NCBI RefSeq assembly: GCF_022811685.1
Contig: NZ_CP094532.1
Coordinates: forward strand, 521,501 to 585,500
DNA from: Chryseobacterium suipulveris
GTDB lineage: Bacteria; Bacteroidota; Bacteroidia; Flavobacteriales; Weeksellaceae
Length of the DNA stretch: 64,000 nucleotides
Reading direction: 5' to 3'
In this document: positions 55,060-63,384 of the stretch, piece by piece
Layout of the letters: every line of letters begins with the position of its first letter
How positions within the stretch are numbered: the first letter of the stretch is position 1
The notes under the pieces: model-generated
What the model was told of the DNA's origin: nothing
The model's database searches: none
What the model saw: the letters and a program-made list of their open reading frames with translations, nothing else
Position numbers and translations under genes: made by a program

Positions 55060-56385
55060 TTAAATGGTAACCAAAGAAATCGTTTGCCACTGATTGATCT
55101 CAATATCCTTTGCTTTCAAATCATGCAGCATATTGTAAAGACCGAAAAATGTTCTGTTCATATAAATAAAATGTCTGGATCCGCGGTTGGTATTCATGTT
55201 TCTCAGTTCATTCATTTTTGAATATTTTTGGCCCAGTTCTGCAATTTGAGCAAAAAAGATCTCGTCCGAAAAATCAAAGGTTTCTTGATTAAAGGGTTTT
55301 GTAAACAAGCGCAGCATTTCATGAAACAATTCACCGAAAAACTGCTTTTCTTCCACACTATCTTTCTCGAGCAAAATTTCTAATTCATACAATTTTTTAA
55401 TAAAATATTCCTGATTATTCAGGTTTTCTTCTTTTGCCAATTCGAAATAGGGTACATAAAAATCATTGGGAATTTCTTTGATACAGCCGAAATCGATTAC
55501 TTGGAGCTCGTCTTTAGCCGAAATCAGGAAATTTCCCGGGTGAGGATCTGCGTGCACTTTTCTCAGGTGGTGCAGTTGGTACATATAAAAATTCCACAAC
55601 GTTTGTCCAATTTTATCACGCTGCTCCTGGCTGGGATTTGTTGAAATATATTCAGAGAAATGCAATCCGTGCATCCAATCCATTGTAATCACTCTTTCAG
55701 AGGAAAATTCTGGATAGTATTTCGGAAATTTAAGGTTGGGTAAATGTTTACATGCTGCTGCGATTTCTTGGCTTTGTTTGATTTCCAACTCATAATCGGT
55801 TTCCTCATAAAGTTTTTCTTCTACTTCATTAAAATAAGATTCTGAACCTTCTTTTTGAATGTTGAACATTCTCATCGCAATAGGTTTAACCATTTTTAAG
55901 TCGGTAGAAATACTTTCCCGTACTCCCGGATACTGGATTTTCACAGCCAATTCTTTTCCTCCTTTTTTCGCTTTATGCACTTGCCCGATACTTGCTGCGT
56001 TCACGGATTCGGCAGAAAATACATCAAAAAGGTCTTCAGGATTTTTCCCAAAATATTTTCTGAACGATTTTTTGACCAGTGCTCCGGAAAGTGGCGGAAC
56101 AGAAAATTGTGATAAAGAAAACTTCTCTACATATTGCTGTGGCATAATGCTCTTTTCCATGCTCAGCATTTGTGCAACTTTTAGCGCAGAGCCTTTCAAT
56201 TCTTTTAGGCTGTCATAGATATCAGCAGCATTATCTTCGTGTAGAATTTGCTTGGCTTGGTCTTCGTCTTTGGTGATTTTGTTGCCGTAATATTTTATAT
56301 AATTTACCCCTACTTTGGCACCTGCTTTTAGCAAGTTTGTAGTACGTTCTATTTTTCCTGTCGGTATTTTATTCAGCGTTTTCAT
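55060..56385 (-). CDS. ABC1/AarF/UbiB atypical kinase
   Basis: This 441-residue protein has UbiB-family marks: the KGSALKVAQMLSM helix (KxGQ-like), the Ala-rich loop NAASIGQVHKAKKGGKELAV with the ATP lysine, the catalytic HADPHPGNFLI and the metal motif VIDFG. The family supports ubiquinone or isoprenoid metabolism; members near carotenoid genes are known, but the substrate is unknown. It follows the TetR gene by 16 bp. Confidence 0.92.
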   Translation of the reverse strand: MKTLNKIPTGKIERTTNLLKAGAKVGVNYIKYYGNKITKDEDQAKQILHEDNAADIYDSLKELKGSALKVAQMLSMEKSIMPQQYVEKFSLSQFSVPPLSGALVKKSFRKYFGKNPEDLFDVFSAESVNAASIGQVHKAKKGGKELAVKIQYPGVRESISTDLKMVKPIAMRMFNIQKEGSESYFNEVEEKLYEETDYELEIKQSQEIAAACKHLPNLKFPKYYPEFSSERVITMDWMHGLHFSEYISTNPSQEQRDKIGQTLWNFYMYQLHHLRKVHADPHPGNFLISAKDELQVIDFGCIKEIPNDFYVPYFELAKEENLNNQEYFIKKLYELEILLEKDSVEEKQFFGELFHEMLRLFTKPFNQETFDFSDEIFFAQIAELGQKYSKMNELRNMNTNRGSRHFIYMNRTFFGLYNMLHDLKAKDIEINQWQTISLVTI

Positions 56386-56401
56386 TGTCGATGGATTTTG
56401 T

Positions 56402-57055
56402 TTACTTCCCGAATTTTTCTTTATAAAGAAATTTACCTAAATCAATAAATTTTCGAATGGGTTCGTTGTCGATCAATTCAAAACCAGTATCAATTGTTTT
56501 TTCAATGTAGAGGTCGGTTTTCTCAAACTGAGGCGACTGGTCGTTTTTCCAAAATTCGATTATTGATATAAAATGCAGCCAAAGAATCTCTTCACGATAC
56601 TTGTCGTTCCATCTTTGTAAATCTTTTGAAACCTTTTTTAATAGTTCTAACTCCTCAAAATGCAAAGTTTCCACAAATTGCTTGTGCAAATTTTTCAGCG
56701 ATTGCATCTTTATCATCATCTGCCTTGCATTACCTTTCAGTAATTCTAGGACGAATGAGCGATTTAATGTTAAATTTTCAATAAAAATATAATAGAGATT
56801 CAGCAACTTTTCTTTTGAAGACTGAGATGCGTATCCCTCCGCACTGATGCTTAATTCCAGCGATTTCTCAAATAAAATTTTCAGGTAATCTCGCTCGATG
56901 GCTTCAAAGTTTCCATAATATTTATAAAATTCTTGCTCTGTGGTGTTTAAATCTTTAGCAAATTGGTAAATATTTTTTGGACGCTCGCCATGAATCAAAA
57001 TATAGTCAGAATAAGCTTCGATAATGCTGTCTTTTGTGATTGTTTGTGTTTTCAT
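56402..57055 (-). CDS. TetR/AcrR-type transcriptional regulator
   Basis: This 217-residue protein has an N-terminal HTH (SIIEAYSDYILIHGERPKNI, YQFAKDLNTTEQEFYKYYGN, FEAIERDYLKILFEKS) and an all-helical C-terminal domain. It is transcribed divergently from crtI with an 80-bp shared control region holding an 18-bp palindrome. It is probably the local repressor of the crt genes and of itself; the ligand is unknown. Confidence 0.85.
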   Translation of the reverse strand: MKTQTITKDSIIEAYSDYILIHGERPKNIYQFAKDLNTTEQEFYKYYGNFEAIERDYLKILFEKSLELSISAEGYASQSSKEKLLNLYYIFIENLTLNRSFVLELLKGNARQMMIKMQSLKNLHKQFVETLHFEELELLKKVSKDLQRWNDKYREEILWLHFISIIEFWKNDQSPQFEKTDLYIEKTIDTGFELIDNEPIRKFIDLGKFLYKEKFGK

Positions 57056-57075
57056 TTTATAGGTGATTTATTTAT

Positions 57076-57093
57076 TTGTAAAATATTGTACAA
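57076..57093. promoter_or_regulatory. Palindromic operator between the TetR gene and crtI
   Basis: TTGTAAAATATTGTACAA has the symmetric form TTGTA-NN-ATAT-NN-TACAA. It covers the crtI -33 TTG (57086-57088) and touches the -7 element of the divergent gene (57091-57098). Binding by the adjacent TetR-type protein is inferred. Confidence 0.7.
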
Positions 57094-57118
57094 ATATAAA
57101 AATAAAAGTATATATTTG
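57086..57118 (+). promoter_or_regulatory. crtI promoter TTG-N22-TATATTTG
   Basis: TTG at 57086-57088 and TATATTTG at 57111-57118 have 22-bp spacing. The ATG of crtI follows 17 bases later. The TTG lies inside the palindrome. Confidence 0.7.
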
Positions 57119-57123
57119 GACAA
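57091..57123 (-). promoter_or_regulatory. Divergent promoter of the regulator unit, TTG-N22-TATATTTG
   Basis: On the minus strand TTG is at 57123-57121 and TATATTTG at 57098-57091, again 22 bp apart. The two promoters overlap almost completely and mirror each other, so occupancy of one should affect the other. Confidence 0.65.
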
Positions 57124-57135
57124 TTATTTTTACTC

Positions 57136-58599
57136 ATGAAAAAAGCTATAATTATTGGGTCCGGTTTTTCATCTTTGTCTGCAGCGTGCTACCTGGCAAA
57201 AGCTGGACTTAATGTAAATGTTTTAGAAAAAAATGAACAGTTGGGAGGAAGGGCTTCCATGATGGAGATAGATGAATTCAAATTCGATATGGGACCGAGT
57301 TGGTATTGGATGCCTGATGTTTTCGAACGTTTTTTTGCAGATTTTGGTAAAAGCGTATCAGAATATTATACGCTTGAAAAACTTTCTCCGGCCTACCGAG
57401 TGGTTTTTGGTAAAAATGATTTCATTGATATAGAAGATACACCAGAAAAAATTATCCAAACTTTTGAAAATATTGAAAAAGGTTCGGGAAAGCATCTGAA
57501 AAGATTTATGAGTGAATCCCAAGAGAATTATAATATCGCTATGAAGGATTTGGTTTATCAGCCAGGGCTTTCAGTAACGGAATTGGTGTCATGGGAAACA
57601 GCAACGCGATTAGGTCTCTTCGTGAAAAATATCAGTCAGCAAATCCGAAAAAATATTAAGAATCCAAAACTGAGAAGTATTTTGGAATTTCCCGTCCTGT
57701 TTTTGGGCGCGAAACCAAAGGATACACCCGCTTTTTATAATTTTATGAATTATGCAGACTTTGGTTTGGGAACTTGGTATCCGAAAGGCGGTTTTAATGC
57801 CGTTGCTTTAGGGATGGTGAAGCTGGCCAAGGAATTAGGTGTGGATTTCAAGACCAATGCTGCGGTGCAGTCTATACAGACAGAAAAAGGTAAGGTAGTG
57901 AGTGTTTCTACGGAAAAAGAAACCTTCGCTGCCGATGTTTTCGTATCGGGAGCGGATTATGCCCACACTGAAAATCTACTTAAAAATAACAGAAACTACA
58001 GAGAAGAATCTTGGAAAAAGAAAACTTTTGCTCCCAGCTCTTTGCTTTATTATGTTGCTTTTGATAAGAAAGTTGAAACTTTGGAACATCATAATCTATT
58101 TTTTGACACCGATTTTGAACAGCACGCTGAGGAAATTTACGACACAATGACCTTCCCGAAAGCGCCTTTGTTCTACGCTAATTTTTCCAGCAAAACGGAC
58201 AGCTCCCTTTGTCCGGAAGATAAAGAAATTGGTTTTTTCCTTATTCCTATTGCGGTGGATTTAGAAGATTCGGAAGAGATCCATGAGCATTATTTTAATT
58301 TAATCTTAGATAGGATTAAGAATTCAACCGGTGAAGATCTGAGGCCGAAGATTTTATTCAAAAAAAGTTTTGGAACCCAAGATTTCAAAAATCGCTATAA
58401 TTCTTGTCGGGGGAACGCTTATGGTTTAGCGAATACCTTAATGCAAACATCTGTGCTAAGACCCTCCATAAGAAATAAAAAATTAGATAATTTCTTTTAT
58501 ACAGGTCAGTTAACCGTGCCTGGTCCTGGGGTACCACCCGCATTAATTTCCGGAAAGGTAGTAAGTGAATATATTTTAAGCAAAGGAAAGTTTAATTAA
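57136..58599 (+). CDS. crtI: Phytoene desaturase CrtI
   Basis: This 487-residue flavoprotein has the N-terminal dinucleotide motif IIIGSGFSSLSAACYLAKAG, then EKNEQLGGRA, and DMGPSWYWMPDVFERFFADF. The C-terminal carotenoid-oxidoreductase signature is FFYTGQLTVPGPGVPPALIS. It introduces double bases in phytoene to give lycopene. It heads the crt operon and starts 14 bp before crtB. Confidence 0.96.
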   Translation: MKKAIIIGSGFSSLSAACYLAKAGLNVNVLEKNEQLGGRASMMEIDEFKFDMGPSWYWMPDVFERFFADFGKSVSEYYTLEKLSPAYRVVFGKNDFIDIEDTPEKIIQTFENIEKGSGKHLKRFMSESQENYNIAMKDLVYQPGLSVTELVSWETATRLGLFVKNISQQIRKNIKNPKLRSILEFPVLFLGAKPKDTPAFYNFMNYADFGLGTWYPKGGFNAVALGMVKLAKELGVDFKTNAAVQSIQTEKGKVVSVSTEKETFAADVFVSGADYAHTENLLKNNRNYREESWKKKTFAPSSLLYYVAFDKKVETLEHHNLFFDTDFEQHAEEIYDTMTFPKAPLFYANFSSKTDSSLCPEDKEIGFFLIPIAVDLEDSEEIHEHYFNLILDRIKNSTGEDLRPKILFKKSFGTQDFKNRYNSCRGNAYGLANTLMQTSVLRPSIRNKKLDNFFYTGQLTVPGPGVPPALISGKVVSEYILSKGKFN

Positions 58600-58613
58600 T
58601 AAAGAATATCATT

Positions 58614-59459
58614 ATGAATAATTTTCAAAAATTCAATAAAATTTCAGATTGTACTTCTCAGTTGGTAACTAAACAGTACAGCACTTCTTTTTACTGGGCA
58701 TCTTCGTTATTTAGTCGGGAAATTCGTCAGCATATTTATAATATTTACGGTTTCGTAAGGTTTGCTGATGAAATAGTGGATACCTTCCATGATTATGATA
58801 AGCAGAAATTGCTTAATGAGTTCGAAAGAAATTATAGAGAAACTTTGGAAAACGGAATTTCAATTAATCCTGTGATTCAGTCATTCTGCAGAACTCAAAA
58901 AGAAAATAATATTCCGCAGGATTTGGTTGATGCATTTCTATATTCCATGAAAATGGATTTAGGCGAGATTAAAGATTTGAATGATGAATTGTATAATCTC
59001 TACATTTATGGAAGCGCAGAAGTAGTGGGATTAATGTGTTTAAAAGTCTTTGTGAAAACGCAGGAGGACTACGAAAAAATGAAACCTTATGCACAAAGTC
59101 TGGGTGCAGCTTTTCAAAAAATCAATTTTCTTAGGGATATTTCCGCTGATTACAACGATTTGAATCGCACCTATTTCCCCAATGTGAATTTTCTGGATTT
59201 TTCCGAAAGAGAAAAAGCAGAAATAGAATTAAATATTAAGAGTGATTTTGAAAAGGCGCTCATCGGGATCAAAATGCTTCCTTTATCAAGCAGAAGTGCA
59301 GTTTTTATGGCGTACAAGTATTACATCAGTCTTTTCAAGAAAATTAAAAAACAGCGTGCAGAAACTTTAATGAAAAGTAGAATCCGTGTTTCTAATGCAA
59401 GGAAAATTTATCTGATGGGAGAAATGCTTCTAACAAAGAATTTATACTTTATTCGATGA
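58614..59459 (+). CDS. crtB: Phytoene synthase CrtB
   Basis: This 281-residue squalene/phytoene synthase family protein has the first Asp-rich motif RFADEIVD (Asp52, Asp56) and the second NFLRDISADYNDLNRTYFP (Asp175, Asp179), which bind Mg-diphosphate. It condenses two geranylgeranyl diphosphates to phytoene. It overlaps the next small gene by 4 bp. Confidence 0.96.
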   Translation: MNNFQKFNKISDCTSQLVTKQYSTSFYWASSLFSREIRQHIYNIYGFVRFADEIVDTFHDYDKQKLLNEFERNYRETLENGISINPVIQSFCRTQKENNIPQDLVDAFLYSMKMDLGEIKDLNDELYNLYIYGSAEVVGLMCLKVFVKTQEDYEKMKPYAQSLGAAFQKINFLRDISADYNDLNRTYFPNVNFLDFSEREKAEIELNIKSDFEKALIGIKMLPLSSRSAVFMAYKYYISLFKKIKKQRAETLMKSRIRVSNARKIYLMGEMLLTKNLYFIR

Positions 59460-59911
59460 AATTTTTGATCATAATTTTTACGCTGATGTGCAATATTATT
59501 TTTGCTCAAAACCTTAAAGAGCTGAGAAATTATTTAATTAAAGGTGAAAAATCTTCAGCTGCAGCAATACAATTAATGGAAAAGTCTGAGGCGCTTTTTA
59601 AACAAAATAAATTGCCTATTTACCAAGGTTTTTACAGTGTCGGACAATTTTTCATGGCAAAACATGCTGCCAATCCTTTTAAAAAATTATCTTATTTTAA
59701 AGAAGGAAAAAAAACATAAATAATGCAATTAGCAGCGATTCTTAAAAATTTGGGATTAAGATTGTTCAGACTGATGACCCAAGAACAGGCACCAGCTTTT
59801 CTGAATTATACCGATAATATTAAAGAAGATCGCTCATTTATTTTGAAAAATTATGAAAATACAACGGACGAAGATTTGAAAATTTTCATTAAAAAATATT
59901 TAAAAAAATGA
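59456..59911 (+). pseudogene. Frameshifted small exported protein gene within the crt operon
   Basis: The first part (87 codons) encodes a signal peptide (MKFLIIIFTLMCNIIFAQ) and ends with a TAA at 59717-59719; the same frame resumes as NLGLRLFRLMTQEQAPAFLN and runs to 59911. Between them a shifted frame reads KKNINNAISSDS. So an A lost from the 8-A run near 59707-59714 and an extra T near 59752 would explain both breaks, giving one protein of about 151 residues. The second half overlaps crtZ by 4 bp. Function is unknown. Sequencing error is possible. Confidence 0.75.
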
Positions 59912-60375
59912 TTCTACTATATTTGGCAATCACAGCAGTTACTTTTGTAGCAATGGAAGGCATCACATGGCTAACCCACAAATACATCATGCATGGACTT
60001 CTCGGCTGGTATTTTCATGAAGATCATCATCAACCTGGCTATCCACACGATTTCGAGAAGAATGATTTTTTCTTTGTGGTTTTTGCTATTCCTTGTATGA
60101 TCTTGTTTTATTTCGGCACTGTGGGCGGAATTACTTGGTTAGCGTTTTTAGCAGCGGGAGTTTTGCTCTACGGAATTTGCTACTTTTTGGTCCATGATGT
60201 ACTGATACACCGAAGATTCAAATGGTTTGATAAAGTGGACCACTGGTACTTCCGAGGGTTGAGAAAAGGACATAAAATTCACCACAAACATTTGGGAAAA
60301 GAAGATGGCGAATGTTTCGGAATGCTATACGTACCCAAAAAATATTTTATTGAAGCCAGAAAAATGCGTAAATAG
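59908..60375 (+). CDS. crtZ: Beta-carotene hydroxylase CrtZ
   Basis: This 155-residue membrane protein of the fatty acid hydroxylase superfamily has the di-iron histidine boxes HKYIMH (24-29), HEDHH (37-41), HDVLIH and HKIHHKH. It hydroxylates beta-carotene rings at C3 to give zeaxanthin. It follows the frameshifted gene with a 4-bp overlap. Confidence 0.94.
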   Translation: MILLYLAITAVTFVAMEGITWLTHKYIMHGLLGWYFHEDHHQPGYPHDFEKNDFFFVVFAIPCMILFYFGTVGGITWLAFLAAGVLLYGICYFLVHDVLIHRRFKWFDKVDHWYFRGLRKGHKIHHKHLGKEDGECFGMLYVPKKYFIEARKMRK

Positions 60376-60436
60376 TTGATCTTGATTTTTTGTTGGACTT
60401 TTTACATTAATCATTAACGATGTACTAACCATTATT

Positions 60437-61171
60437 ATGGAGAAATATTACTATATCCTTTTGAATATCGCGACATTTTCAGTGCCGTTTTTTTTTAGTT
60501 TTGAAAAGAAGTGGATGCATTTTGCGCGATTTTGGAAACCATATTTTCTAGCAATTATCAGCGTTGGGTTATTCTTTATTATTTGGGATATCTTCTTTGC
60601 ATATTCCGATATTTGGGGTTTCAACGATCAATATTTATTAGGATTTAGAATATTTAAATTGCCTATTGAGGAATGGATGTTCTTTCTTCTCATTCCTTAT
60701 TCCAGTAATTTTATCCATTACTCACTGGAATATTTCTTTCCAAGATTACAGTTAAGTATAATAGCTACGCAGATCATCAGCATCGCGCTACTCATAATTT
60801 CATTGGGCGTTGTGCTGAGTAATTATGATCGATTGTACACCTTATGCAGTTTCGGCTTATTTGCCTTGCTCATGTTGGCCCAAATCATCTATCAGTGGAA
60901 ATACGCCCGACGTTTTTATCTAAGTTTTATCCTGATTTACGTGCCATTTTATTTTGTGAATGGCGCTTTGACGGGAAGTTATTCGGCAAATCCCGTAGTT
61001 TATTATGATAATGCTGAAAATCTTGGAATTCGTGTGGGAACTATGCCACTGGAGGATTCTTTCTATTGTTTTTCGATGCTTTATAGCAGCGTACTGCTTT
61101 TTGAATTTTTAAAGAAAAAAATGAATTTAGATCAACCGATTAGAATCAATCATGGACATAAAAATAACTAA
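60437..61171 (+). CDS. Lycopene cyclase, CrtYcd type
   Basis: This 244-residue protein has about seven membrane segments and two copies of the lycopene cyclase domain: KLPIEEWMFFLLIPYSSNFIH and MPLEDSFYCFSMLYSS, each with an acidic pair (PIEEW, PLED). It combines the c and d halves in one polypeptide, as in Flavobacteriia. It cyclises lycopene to beta-carotene. It overlaps the next gene by 20 bp. Confidence 0.9.
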   Translation: MEKYYYILLNIATFSVPFFFSFEKKWMHFARFWKPYFLAIISVGLFFIIWDIFFAYSDIWGFNDQYLLGFRIFKLPIEEWMFFLLIPYSSNFIHYSLEYFFPRLQLSIIATQIISIALLIISLGVVLSNYDRLYTLCSFGLFALLMLAQIIYQWKYARRFYLSFILIYVPFYFVNGALTGSYSANPVVYYDNAENLGIRVGTMPLEDSFYCFSMLYSSVLLFEFLKKKMNLDQPIRINHGHKNN

Positions 61172-61643
61172 ACAATCTGGCATTTATACCTTAACTTCTA
61201 GACAGGTTTTGCCAATGCCCCTGGAAAAAGCATGGGCATTTTTCTCTTTACCACAAAATTTGGACAAAATTACCCCAGATGATATGGCGTTTTCCATCAC
61301 CAATAATCCACCAAACTATACCTACCAAGGACAAATTATTACCTATAAAATAGGGATTTTTCCTTTGATTAAAAATAATTGGGTAACGGAAATTACGCAC
61401 CTGAAAGAAGGTGAGTTTTTTGTAGACGAACAACGTTTCGGGCCTTATGCGATGTGGCACCACGAACACCATTTTGAAGAACTAGAAGATGGAAAAGTTC
61501 TCATGACGGACATTGTTAATTTCAAATTACCGATGGGATTTGTTGGCGATTTGGTAGCGGGATTTTTTGTGAAAAACAAAGTGAGAAAAATTTTTGAAAG
61601 TAGATTCAAAATTTTGGGAGATTTATTTCCCGCCAACAGTTAG
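61152..61643 (+). CDS. SRPBCC-family ligand-binding protein
   Basis: This 163-residue soluble protein has the START/SRPBCC opening RQVLPMPLEKAWAFFSLPQN with LDKITPDDM and the later block MWHHEHHFEELEDGKVLMTD. Such proteins bind hydrophobic ligands in a large pocket. Close relatives are commonly located between lycopene cyclase and photolyase genes. A carotenoid or flavin ligand is speculation. Confidence 0.85.
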   Translation: MDIKITKQSGIYTLTSRQVLPMPLEKAWAFFSLPQNLDKITPDDMAFSITNNPPNYTYQGQIITYKIGIFPLIKNNWVTEITHLKEGEFFVDEQRFGPYAMWHHEHHFEELEDGKVLMTDIVNFKLPMGFVGDLVAGFFVKNKVRKIFESRFKILGDLFPANS

Positions 61644-61682
61644 AAAGCGAACGTCAATACCACAATATAAAATCCAGTTTTA

Positions 61683-62978
61683 ATGAAAATCAATATATTC
61701 TGGTTCAGAAGAGATTTACGTTTAGATGATAATCATGGGCTGTATCAGGCATTATCCCAAGATTTAAAAGTAGTTCCCATCTTTATCTTCGATCAGCAAA
61801 TTCTTACTCAACTTTCCGATAAGAAAGATAAGCGGGTTCAATTTATTTACGAGGCAATTGAAAGGTTAAACAAAAAATTAGCAAAGGTGGGTTCTGGAGT
61901 TGATCTCTATTATGGCAACCCAAAGGAAGTTTTCGAAAAAATTATTAAAAAGTATGATGTTCATTCCGTTTTCACGAACGAAGATTATGAACCGTATGCG
62001 CTGAGAAGAGACGGAGAAATTCATGAATTTCTACAATCTAAAAACATTGAATTTAAAACTTTTAAAGATCAAGTCATTTTCGCACCACAGGAAGTTTTAA
62101 AGATAGATGGGCAGCCGTTTCAGGTGTACAGTCCGTATGCTAAACAATGGGAATCGCAATTACCTGAAAATTTAGAAGAGTATAAATCAGAAGATTTATT
62201 AGATCATTTTTTTCAATTTACGCCCAATCATTTGACGCTGAAAGATATTGGTTTTGAAAATTCAGGAGAAATTTTTCAAAAGCCCAGTTTAAGTGAGGAT
62301 GTCCTGAAACAATATGGTGAAAAAAGAAATTTCCCCGCAGCAGATGCAACTTCAAAAGTGTCCGTCCATTTGAGGTTTGGAACAGTAGGAATTCGAAAAT
62401 TGGTAAATTATGCCAAGAAAAATAGTAATAAATTCCTTCGGGAATTGATCTGGAGAGAATTTTTTATGATGTTGCTGTACCATTTTCCACATACCGTCAC
62501 CAAATCTTTCAAGCCAAAATACGATGACGTGAAATGGGAATTCGACGAAGATAAGTTTAAAAAATGGTGCGAAGGAAAAACAGGTTTTCCATTGGTGGAT
62601 GCAGGGATGAGAGAGCTTAATGAAACTGGTTTCATGCACAACCGAGTTCGCATGCTCGTAGCAAGTTTTTTAATCAAAGATTTGCATATTGATTGGAAGA
62701 TCGGGGAGGCATACTTTGCCAATAAATTGTTAGATTATGATCAGGCGCAAAATATTGGAAACTGGCAATGGGTAGCAGGTTCAGGTGCAGATGGTTCACC
62801 CTATTTTAGAGTTTTTAATCCATATCTGCAACAGGAGAAATTTGACAAAAATTTCACCTACATAAAAAAATGGATTCCCGAATATGGAACAGCAGAATAT
62901 CCAAAGGAAATGGTTAACCACGATGAGGAAAGAAAAAAAGCCATCGAGTATTATAAAGATGCCTTAAACAGTGATTAA
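61683..62978 (+). CDS. phrB: Deoxyribodipyrimidine photolyase (class I)
   Basis: This 431-residue protein starts MKINIFWFRRDLRLDDNHGL, the photolyase N-terminal motif. The FAD domain has VSVHLRFGTVGIRKLV, LRELIWREFFMMLLYHFP, and the signature HNRVRMLVASFLIKDLHIDW with NIGNWQWVAGSGADGSPYFR. It repairs pyrimidine dimers using blue light. It closes the crt unit, matching the TIGR03643/DUF2256 partners in the divergent unit. Confidence 0.95.
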   Translation: MKINIFWFRRDLRLDDNHGLYQALSQDLKVVPIFIFDQQILTQLSDKKDKRVQFIYEAIERLNKKLAKVGSGVDLYYGNPKEVFEKIIKKYDVHSVFTNEDYEPYALRRDGEIHEFLQSKNIEFKTFKDQVIFAPQEVLKIDGQPFQVYSPYAKQWESQLPENLEEYKSEDLLDHFFQFTPNHLTLKDIGFENSGEIFQKPSLSEDVLKQYGEKRNFPAADATSKVSVHLRFGTVGIRKLVNYAKKNSNKFLRELIWREFFMMLLYHFPHTVTKSFKPKYDDVKWEFDEDKFKKWCEGKTGFPLVDAGMRELNETGFMHNRVRMLVASFLIKDLHIDWKIGEAYFANKLLDYDQAQNIGNWQWVAGSGADGSPYFRVFNPYLQQEKFDKNFTYIKKWIPEYGTAEYPKEMVNHDEERKKAIEYYKDALNSD

Positions 62979-63034
62979 ATTTATGGTGATTTCATTTTCT
63001 TTTTAATATTTAAATAAGCATAAAACGCTAGTGA

Positions 63035-63108
63035 GTGTCAATCTCAAGGTCAAGCAAACAGTGCAGACGATGTACAAGATGCAGACTTCGAAGATATAAT
63101 TCAATAAT
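63035..63108 (+). pseudogene. Remnant of a dnaK 3' end
   Basis: The frame reads [20 protein letters not shown] then IIQ-stop, matching the DnaK tail (QGQQAQG ... DVQDADFEE). Downstream, GATCGATTAA and a run of similar sequence continue into a terminator like that of dnaK. Sequence before about 63030 shows no dnaK match. It marks the right border of the 52.4-63 kb island. Confidence 0.8.
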
Positions 63109-63125
63109 GAATTAAGATCGATTAA

Positions 63126-63168
63126 TAATGATCATAAAAACGCTGTAAGCTATTAGTTTACAGCGTCT
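63126..63168 (+). terminator. Copy of the dnaK terminator
   Basis: ACGCTGTAA pairs with TTACAGCGT as in the terminator at 52311-52348; only scattered bases differ in the loop (TATTAG against TACTAG) and T tract (one C). Confidence 0.88.
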
Positions 63169-63271
63169 TTTTTTGTTTTGAAGCTTACCGACTCCCTTTA
63201 ATAGTCGTTTTCAATTGTTTTACCTTTAAAAAACTTCCTAATATTCCATAATCATTCTTCACGCAAATCTT

Positions 63272-63302
63272 GTTGGTCGATGAAATCTTTCAGTTGGTCG
63301 AT
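63272..63302 (+). promoter_or_regulatory. Two direct GTTGGTCGAT repeats, 21 bp apart
   Basis: GTTGGTCGAT occurs at 63272-63281 and 63293-63302 with an 11-bp gap, 50 bp before the -7 element. Spacing and the TCAGTTGGT word resemble LytTR-type binding sites, which are pairs of direct repeats. An alternative is a short coding remnant on the minus strand (KFIDQLKDFIDQQDLREE). Confidence 0.35.
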
Positions 63303-63351
63303 AAACTTGTTTGGTGTTTCTATTTCATTTTAAGTCAACGGGTTATAGTTC

Positions 63352-63360
63352 TACCTTTGT
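63352..63360 (+). promoter_or_regulatory. -7 promoter element (TACCTTTGT) of the TolC-like gene
   Basis: It fits TAnnTTTG and lies 24 bases before the ATG at 63385. No clear TTG was found upstream. Confidence 0.5.
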
Positions 63361-63384
63361 TTCATCAAAATAAAGATAGAAATC

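Larger units (their letters stand above)
62979..63384. other. Intergenic region with dnaK tail remnant and possible direct-repeat operator
   Basis: About 400 bp with no intact gene. It holds a diverged dnaK 3' tail and terminator, two direct GTTGGTCGAT words and a -7 element, all listed separately. The remainder is AT-rich. Confidence 0.7.

Noticed and set aside
52423..63168. The island as a prophage or transposon
   Set aside because: No integrase, transposase or phage structural gene is present in it.
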